Below, in pieces: positions 16,694 to 21,899 of a DNA stretch of 21,899 nt. The notes beneath the pieces are model-generated. The model saw only the letters and a program-made list of their open reading frames with translations. It ran no database searches and was not told where the DNA came from. The DNA comes from Desulfobulbaceae bacterium UBA2276 (GTDB lineage Bacteria; Desulfobacterota; Desulfobulbia; Desulfobulbales; Desulfocapsaceae), in contig DDWW01000019.1 of the NCBI GenBank assembly GCA_002347085.1, positions 1 to 21,899 on the forward strand, given 5' to 3'. The first letter of the stretch is position 1; every line of letters starts with the position of its first letter. The translations under genes were made by a program, and so were the position numbers.

Positions 16694-18814
16694 CTATTCG
16701 CTGATAATCACCACATCAAGATCATTTTCGTTCAAGGCATCATGGCGCTGCCTGGTAAAGGGCGGCGAGTACAGCTTCACCACCCCTTCATGACGTGAAA
16801 TCTGCTCCAGGGCCTGCACAATCGAATCAGGGGCAAGATCATCACAGCTTTCCACCCCCTTGGCCAAGAGGCAAACGAGATCATAGGCCTGGGCTGCGGC
16901 ATCGACAGGGCTGTCATTTTTTGACACATCCACGTGATAGCGGTCCTGGTACTGTGTGATGAAATCCTTTGTTTTCGGGCTCATATTCGCGCCGACAGCA
17001 AGGGTTTGCACCTGGCGCACCTCTATCGGCACGGTGGCTTGCGCCATGCTCTTTTCCAACTCCGCCCCGATGCCTCCGCCAAGGAGAAAGAGTGGCACCC
17101 TGCTGGAGATCCTTGTCAGATCGCGGATAACGGTAGCAGTCTCCTGCTGTTCTGCGGCCAAGATAATGACTTCGGCCCCGGCTTGCACCAGACGTTGCAG
17201 TTGCGGCAGCATGGTGCCCTGTTCCTTGTCAAAGGATTCGACAGCGCTGGGTTTTATGCCTCTTGCGGCAAGAGATGCGGTTAGGCCCTTACGGATGCTG
17301 CCGCCCCAGGCCGTATTCTCCAGCAAGAACCCAATGTGGGGGGAAATCTCCAGTCCCTTTTTCAACAGTAACGGACCGGCCATGTCATCCGGCGCTGCTA
17401 TGCGGAAGACATAATTGGGCTGGTAAGCATTATTGACAATCTCTGGGGCAGAGGCCCAAGGCACAAGATAGACAATCTTCTGCTCCTGGATCAGGTCAAG
17501 GTTAGCCAGCGTAACCGGGCTTTGTTGGCCGCCAACAACCGCCAACAGATTGGGGATGGTGCTGAACCTCTTGATATTTTGCCGGGCCCGGGCGGCGATG
17601 CCGGCGTGATCCATAGCCAGGATGCGCACCGGCTTACCGAAAAATCCACCAGCCCGGTTGATCTCGTCCACCGCCATCTCCATGCCGCGCTTGATAGCCA
17701 GTCCTGTCTGCGATGAGGCAAGGCTCAGGTCGGCATTGAGGCCGATAATGAACCCATCCTGTTTGAGTTGAGGGTATTTTTCGTTGAGGTACTGTTCAGT
17801 CTTGGCGAGAATCTCGTCACCGATAACATGCCGGTACTTCTCGGTAATATGGGCTGTCGCCTCCCGAAAACGCAAGAGCTCACCCGCGGAGAGGGTGCTC
17901 ACGTGGGTGCCCGCTTTTTGAATGTCTTCGAGAAGCATTGTTTCCCTGGCCTGGGTTTCCAGGCGCTCAAAAGAGGCGAGCTCACGGGCGGCAGCGGACA
18001 AGATCTCCTGCAGGTCCGGGGGCAGCTGCTCATACACCTTTTTACTGAAGGAGAGGACATAGCAGAGGTAGGCATGATTGCTGAGGATCAGGTGGGACTG
18101 CACCTCATGAAACCGCATGGTGTGAATGGCCACCAGCGGATTTTCCTGGCCATCCACCACACCATCTTTTAAGGCCTGATAGGTCTGATGAAAATCGATG
18201 GGAATGGGGTTGGCACCAAAGGCCTTGAACTGATCGAAGATGATCTGGCTGGCCATGACCCGGATATTGAGGCCGGCAAAGTCTTCCGGGCCGTGGATGG
18301 GCTTGTTGGCGGTAAACTGTTTGAAGCCGTTCTCCCAGAAGGTTATACCTATCAGGCCGTGGACCGGGAGCTGGGCCAGCAGCAGCGATCCCACCTCACC
18401 ATCGAGCAGGGCATAGGCATCATCCCGACTGGGAAAGAGAAACGGCAGGTCGGCATACTGCATGGCCGGCGCCAGGATGCTCATCTTGGCCGTAGGCGTG
18501 AGGACGATATCCAACTCCCCGCTCCGTGTCATCTCCACCATCTGCTGATCATTGCCCAGGGCCTGATTGGGAAAAATTTCAACAACCAGTCGGCCGTTTG
18601 ACCGTTGCCGAACCAGGGAGGCAAATTTCACGGCAGCCACATGCATGGCACTGTCTTCTGGAATATTGTGGCCGAAACGAAGGGTATGGGACTGTTCTTT
18701 TTCCGGTTGGGTTCCTGCCTGTTCCCGGTTTTTTGACAACAAAACGAGAAGGAAAATGGCCACTACCACCAAGACAAACACCCCGGAGAGACCGAGCTTC
18801 AGAGTTTTACCCAT
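16694..18814 (-). CDS. Fusion of TRAP DctP and ABC LivJ-type periplasmic binding domains
   Basis: This 706-residue protein joins two unrelated solute-binding folds. Residues 5-27 form one strong hydrophobic helix with no lipobox cysteine and no clear cleavage site, so it is probably a membrane anchor with both domains in the periplasm. Residues 42-349 are a DctP-type TRAP binding domain: TLRFGHNIPEDSAMH, the GLNIRVM segment with the conserved Arg at 185, and TYQALKDGVVDGQENP. Residues 354-706 are a type I, leucine/amide-binding-like domain: IGLNADLSLASSQTGLAIKR, GMEMAVDEINRAGGFFGKPV, VVGGQQSPVTLA, NYVFRIAAPDDMAG, and VDAAAQAYDLV near the end. No DctQ, DctM or Liv permease gene is nearby, so sensing rather than transport is likely. 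The start at 18814 has AAGGA upstream; an in-frame extension to 18874 is less likely. It is the first gene of the signalling cluster. Confidence 0.9.
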   Translation of the reverse strand: MGKTLKLGLSGVFVLVVVAIFLLVLLSKNREQAGTQPEKEQSHTLRFGHNIPEDSAMHVAAVKFASLVRQRSNGRLVVEIFPNQALGNDQQMVEMTRSGELDIVLTPTAKMSILAPAMQYADLPFLFPSRDDAYALLDGEVGSLLLAQLPVHGLIGITFWENGFKQFTANKPIHGPEDFAGLNIRVMASQIIFDQFKAFGANPIPIDFHQTYQALKDGVVDGQENPLVAIHTMRFHEVQSHLILSNHAYLCYVLSFSKKVYEQLPPDLQEILSAAARELASFERLETQARETMLLEDIQKAGTHVSTLSAGELLRFREATAHITEKYRHVIGDEILAKTEQYLNEKYPQLKQDGFIIGLNADLSLASSQTGLAIKRGMEMAVDEINRAGGFFGKPVRILAMDHAGIAARARQNIKRFSTIPNLLAVVGGQQSPVTLANLDLIQEQKIVYLVPWASAPEIVNNAYQPNYVFRIAAPDDMAGPLLLKKGLEISPHIGFLLENTAWGGSIRKGLTASLAARGIKPSAVESFDKEQGTMLPQLQRLVQAGAEVIILAAEQQETATVIRDLTRISSRVPLFLLGGGIGAELEKSMAQATVPIEVRQVQTLAVGANMSPKTKDFITQYQDRYHVDVSKNDSPVDAAAQAYDLVCLLAKGVESCDDLAPDSIVQALEQISRHEGVVKLYSPPFTRQRHDALNENDLDVVIISE

Positions 18815-18874
18815 ACGTTTTTCCTTATTTTCCGTAAAAAAAGCTCCAGGGAAAATCCACCCTTTGCCCTTCAA

Positions 18875-18904
18875 ATTTTATGATTGTGTTTGCTTACCGC
18901 TCAA
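18875..18904 (-). promoter_or_regulatory. Candidate sigma70 promoter of the signalling cluster
   Basis: On the minus strand TTGAGC (18899-18904) and TAAAAT (18875-18880) are separated by 18 bases, about 60 bases upstream of the fusion gene's ATG. A short dyad, gtttg/caaac (18888-18892 and 18902-18906), overlaps the -35 and could be an operator half-site pair. The -10 is good, the -35 fair. Confidence 0.45.
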
Positions 18905-19128
18905 ACAAAATCAGGACGGGTGTCGACGAGACCTAAAAAGAAGATAGCATGGTTGATGGGCCGTGTCCAAAGAAGTCTGTTACCCCGCTCAGGTTTTGGT
19001 GAGGTTTGCTTGATTCTCTCGTCGTTGGGTCTTCGCCCAGCCGCTAACAGAGATGGATGAAGAGCGACTACCATTCCGGCCATTCAGATGGTCATGGTAT
19101 TTATTTACAAGGGATTGAAACCGTAGAG

Positions 19129-19157
19129 TTGACGATGAGACGGAATTGCCATATTAT
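19129..19157 (+). promoter_or_regulatory. Strong sigma70 promoter for the SprA-like gene
   Basis: TTGACG (19129-19134) and TATTAT (19152-19157) are separated by exactly 17 bases, five of six matches in each hexamer. The expected transcript start, near 19164, lies before the ATG at 19212 and after the in-frame TTG at 19146, so it also decides the gene start. The dyad at 19069-19099 lies just upstream and could bind an activator. Confidence 0.75.
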
Positions 19158-19211
19158 GAAAATTGGAAGAAACTTCATTGCAAGAAAGAAATATCAAGAA
19201 AGGCGCCAGCC

Positions 19212-20066
19212 ATGTCTGATTTCCCGGTAATTCATACCGCCGCATACGGTGTTCAGGCTTACGCCCTGGCCGGAGCCAAGCCCCAAGGGCGGGAAGGGGC
19301 TTGGCCATTTCAACAGTCATCACCTGCCCCCGCCTTTGAGAACTCAGGGGATCAGATCTCTTTGTCTCAAGCGGGAAAAGAATTAAGTGAGAGTCAGGGC
19401 GCATCATCCAGTACCGTAGAAAAAACCAACCAACCAGCAAATCAATCAGCAGAGAAAGCAGCAGGCGACTCAGGAAAGGCCAGTCAGCCAGAAAAAAAGG
19501 GGAGTAATCAGCAGCCCTTGGATGAAGCGGAACTCCGCCAGGTTCAACAGCTGAGAAGCCGGGACACTGAGGTGCGGGTCCATGAACAGGCCCATATGGC
19601 CGTTGCCGGACAATATTCGTCTGGCGGCCCCTCCTTTTCCTATCAGACCGGAGCCGATGGCAAACGATACGCCGTGGGTGGCAGCGTCCCCATTGACGTT
19701 GGCGAGGAATCAACACCAGCGGCCACGATCACGAAGATGCGTACCGTAAAACGGGCAGCCCTGGCCCCAGCCAACCCTTCGTCCGCTGACCGACAAATTG
19801 CGGCCCAGGCAGGTATGCAAGAGATGCGGGCCATGCAGGAATTACAGTCCTCAAAAATGACAGCGCCCCAAACACCAAGCCCGCAACCCATAGCCCCCGC
19901 AGGGAATGACCTCCCTGAAAATCAACAGAATCAAGATGAAAAAAATCCTGCTGCCACTAACGCGCAAAAAACCGCTCCCGACTCCGCCCCATCCATCAAC
20001 AAACCATCAGCGGTCACCCGCAACTTGATGAACGATGCCTATAAGGCCATGGCTTCTCTGGCATGA
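19212..20066 (+). CDS. SprA-related putative metalloprotease (CJM1_0395-like)
   Basis: This 284-residue protein has a conserved core at about residues 104-220: LRQVQQLRSRDTEVRVHEQA, HMAVAGQYSSGGPSFSYQTG, GKRYAVGGSVPIDV, and TPAATITKMRTVKRAALAPA followed by DRQIAAQAGMQEM. HEQAH at 124-128 fits the zinc-binding HExxH motif, and members are annotated as putative metalloproteases. The likeness to the SprA-related Pfam family is recalled from its signature, not searched. The flanks (20-100 and 225-270) are low-complexity, rich in Gln, Ser, Pro and Ala, and probably disordered. I see no signal peptide. The ATG at 19212 follows a modest purine stretch (aagaaagg) and lies downstream of the promoter at 19129-19157. 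Its enzymatic activity has not been shown as far as I know, so the function call is tentative. Confidence 0.85.
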   Translation: MSDFPVIHTAAYGVQAYALAGAKPQGREGAWPFQQSSPAPAFENSGDQISLSQAGKELSESQGASSSTVEKTNQPANQSAEKAAGDSGKASQPEKKGSNQQPLDEAELRQVQQLRSRDTEVRVHEQAHMAVAGQYSSGGPSFSYQTGADGKRYAVGGSVPIDVGEESTPAATITKMRTVKRAALAPANPSSADRQIAAQAGMQEMRAMQELQSSKMTAPQTPSPQPIAPAGNDLPENQQNQDEKNPAATNAQKTAPDSAPSINKPSAVTRNLMNDAYKAMASLA

Positions 20067-20204
20067 TATCTGGAAATTGACGGGGATTCGAGGCAAGTCC
20101 TTCACTCTCCTCCCACCTTCCCTTCAGCCTCAACACCTCAAAGGGCGGGCGACTCTCATGCCGTGTGCAAGCACCTTCATAGAACAATTAGAGCTATAAA
20201 AACC

Positions 20205-21563
20205 ATGCAAGAAGATCATTTCAATCAGGATTTTTTTCGATTCCTTCAAGGGGCACCCACTCCTTTTCACGCGGCCTCGTCCATGGCCGCAAGATTAAGG
20301 GACAGCGGCTTCAAGCAGCTCGCCGAGACTGACCCTTGGGAACTTGCACCCGGAAATTCCTATTTCCTTATCCGCGACAACGGCGCCCTTATCGCCTTCA
20401 CCCTGGCCGGCAATGATTACCAGAATCAGGGGTTCAGGATGATGGGCGCCCATACCGACAGCCCATCTCTGCAGATAAAACCTCTGGCCGGCAAGACATC
20501 GCACTCTTTCTTTCAGCTTGGGGTCGAGGTCTATGGCGGGCCGCTCCTGGCCACCTGGTTTGACCGCGATCTCTCCCTTGCCGGACGGGTAGTGTGCACC
20601 ACAAGCGATGGTCAGCTTCTCACCCTGCTTATCGATTTCAAACGGCCCGTGGCAATCATCCCCAGTCTGGCCATCCACCTGGACCGCGAGGCCAATACTG
20701 GGCGGGCCATCAACAAACAAAAGGATCTGGCACCCATTGTCGCCCAGATCTCAGAGCAGATTGCAAACCAGATCACCGCACAGATACCAACCAAGAGCGC
20801 GCTAAACTTTTCCTCAATTCTTACCGAACAGATACACAAAGAACATCCTGAGAGAAAGGTTACGACCATCATCGGGTTTGATCTCTTTTGTTACGACTGC
20901 CAGCCTCCTGCTTTGCTGGGGCTGGGGAATGAATTTATCGCTGCCGGCCGCCTGGACAATCTCCTCAGTTGTTTTGTCGGTTGCACTGCCATGACTGAGA
21001 ATATGTCCGAAACAAAATCAAACCAGAACCGCCTGCTGATCTGCAACAATCATGAGGAGATCGGCTCGCTCACTGCCTCCGGGGCCAAGGGATCCTGGCT
21101 CAACACCCTCCTCACACGCATCATGCCGGACCATAGCAAAAGACATCGTACCCTGCGTGGGTCTTTTTTCATCTCCATGGATAATGCCCACGGCGTCCAC
21201 CCCAATTTCAGCGACAAATCAGAGCCTGAGCATCTCCCCCTGCTCAATCATGGCCCGGTGATCAAGAGCAACGCCAATCAAAACTACGCCACCACTAGTG
21301 TCAGCGCTGCTCTTTACAAGACCATCGCCACTGAGGCCGGAGTGGCTACCCAGGATTTTGTCATGCGTAGCGATATGGGCTGTGGCAGCACGATTGGCCC
21401 CCATATCGCCGCCGGCTTAGGAATCCCCGCCGTCGATATTGGCGCCCCGACACTTGCCATGCACTCCATCCGCGAGATGACCGGCAGCCGTGACCCCTTC
21501 CTGCTCTACCGGACGATCAACCGTTTTCTTAGCCGTGAACACCTGCCCCGGATCGAAGGATAA
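20205..21563 (+). CDS. apeB: M18 family aminopeptidase
   Basis: This 452-residue cytoplasmic zinc aminopeptidase removes N-terminal residues, in this family often acidic ones, from peptides. M18 signatures run the full length: FLQGAPTPFHAASSMAARL at 13-31, the metal ligands H83 and D85 in MMGAHTDSPSLQIKP, GGPLLATWFDRDLSLAGRV, the bridging Asp in AGRLDNLLS, the catalytic Glu pair in NNHEEIGS, SMDNAHGVHPNF, RSDMGCGSTIGP, and the last metal ligand His in LAMHSIREM. The length is typical for bacterial M18 proteins. The ATG at 20205 gives the expected N-terminus; only a weak agag stretch precedes it. A GTG at 20163 would add 14 residues without a better ribosome binding site. The transglycosylase gene starts 5 bases after its stop, so the two are probably co-transcribed. 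Confidence 0.93.
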   Translation: MQEDHFNQDFFRFLQGAPTPFHAASSMAARLRDSGFKQLAETDPWELAPGNSYFLIRDNGALIAFTLAGNDYQNQGFRMMGAHTDSPSLQIKPLAGKTSHSFFQLGVEVYGGPLLATWFDRDLSLAGRVVCTTSDGQLLTLLIDFKRPVAIIPSLAIHLDREANTGRAINKQKDLAPIVAQISEQIANQITAQIPTKSALNFSSILTEQIHKEHPERKVTTIIGFDLFCYDCQPPALLGLGNEFIAAGRLDNLLSCFVGCTAMTENMSETKSNQNRLLICNNHEEIGSLTASGAKGSWLNTLLTRIMPDHSKRHRTLRGSFFISMDNAHGVHPNFSDKSEPEHLPLLNHGPVIKSNANQNYATTSVSAALYKTIATEAGVATQDFVMRSDMGCGSTIGPHIAAGLGIPAVDIGAPTLAMHSIREMTGSRDPFLLYRTINRFLSREHLPRIEG

Positions 21564-21567
21564 AGCA

Positions 21568-21899
21568 ATGATGCCACGACGAATCTTCCAACTCAGCCTG
21601 TTCCTGTGCTGCATCAGTGCCATTCTGCTCGTACCGGCAACCAGCCACTGCGAACTGACCAAGGCTATTAACAAGTATAAAGATGTCAGCCTTTCCTCGC
21701 AACGCTTAGACAAAATAGGCCGCTACCATGAGATCATAGAATATTTTTCAGGATTCACTTTTTTTCAACCCCGACATAAAGTCAGCCCTGATTTCATTCG
21801 CGCCCTGATCCTGGCTGAATCAAATGGCAACCCCCAGGCCATCTCCCACAAAAACGCCATCGGACTGGCCCAGATCATCCCCAGCACCGGAATCGAGGC
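21568..21899 (+). CDS. Lytic transglycosylase (SLT domain), 3'-truncated by window edge
   Basis: The frame is open to the window end and gives 110 residues. It begins MMPRRIFQLSLFLCCISAIL, a signal peptide whose hydrophobic core is followed by LVPATSHC, so export to the periplasm is likely. From about residue 78 it matches the start of an SLT lytic transglycosylase domain: DFIRALILAESNGNPQAISH, with the catalytic Glu in AESNGNP, then NAIGLAQIIPSTGIE. These enzymes cleave the MurNAc-GlcNAc bond of peptidoglycan and form 1,6-anhydro ends. AAGGA lies 7 bases before the first ATG (21568); a second ATG follows immediately at 21571. It lies directly behind the M18 gene. Because the C-terminus is missing, added domains such as LysM or ligand-binding parts cannot be judged. 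Confidence 0.88.
   Translation, partial: MMPRRIFQLSLFLCCISAILLVPATSHCELTKAINKYKDVSLSSQRLDKIGRYHEIIEYFSGFTFFQPRHKVSPDFIRALILAESNGNPQAISHKNAIGLAQIIPSTGIE

Larger units (their letters stand above)
18815..19211. other. Divergent intergenic region, 397 bp
   Basis: This region separates the minus-strand signalling cluster from the plus-strand SprA-like gene. It contains the cluster promoter candidate (18875-18904), a small hairpin tgggtcttcgccca (near 19026-19039), an imperfect 31-bp dyad beginning taccat and ending atggta (19069-19099), and the strong promoter at 19129-19157. I see no coding sequence in it. Confidence 0.5.

Overview
The window (about 21.9 kb, moderately GC-rich, with AT-rich spacers) looks like chromosomal DNA of a Gram-negative bacterium. 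The evidence is periplasmic binding proteins, a SprA-like HEQAH protein, a lytic transglycosylase and dense two-component and cyclic-di-GMP signalling. A sulfate-reducing Desulfobacterota relative (for example Desulfobulbales) is my best guess. It rests on gene style only, because no rRNA or ribosomal protein gene is present. I saw no tRNA, rRNA, CRISPR array, insertion sequence or prophage.

Layout. (1) 1-1049: the 3' part of an AI-2E/PerM-type membrane protein gene. Its stop codon lies inside a 142-bp imperfect palindromic element, which is followed by a near-perfect bidirectional terminator. (2) 1050-5374, minus strand: a thioredoxin-like DUF255/YyaL protein, a membrane HD-GYP phosphodiesterase with its own sensor domain, and a 65-residue protein with a clear promoter, ribosome binding site and terminator. 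(3) 5636-8172: a DUF2156 acyltransferase-like protein (+), a small membrane-anchored protein (-) preceded by possible frameshifted micro-ORFs, and a secreted Cys-rich protein (+) behind a hairpin leader. (4) 8288-18814, minus strand: a six-gene cluster read in the order solute-binding fusion, 1291-residue sensor kinase, single-domain response regulator, REC-GAF-GGDEF diguanylate cyclase, HD-GYP phosphodiesterase, adenine deaminase. (5) 19212-21899, plus strand: a SprA-like putative metalloprotease behind a strong sigma70 promoter, an M18 aminopeptidase, and the start of a lytic transglycosylase cut by the window edge.

The centre of interest is the six-gene cluster. Its first gene fuses two unrelated periplasmic binding folds, a TRAP DctP domain and an ABC LivJ-like domain, behind one uncleaved membrane anchor. 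No TRAP or ABC permease gene lies nearby. Next come a multi-PAS/GAF histidine kinase with no receiver of its own, a stand-alone receiver whose start overlaps the kinase stop, and a receiver-linked cyclase with an intact I-site and an HD-GYP enzyme that could make and destroy c-di-GMP. I infer a periplasmic two-ligand sensing pathway feeding phosphorelay and c-di-GMP output, with a purine-salvage enzyme attached at the end. The domains are read directly from sequence; the pathway logic is inference.
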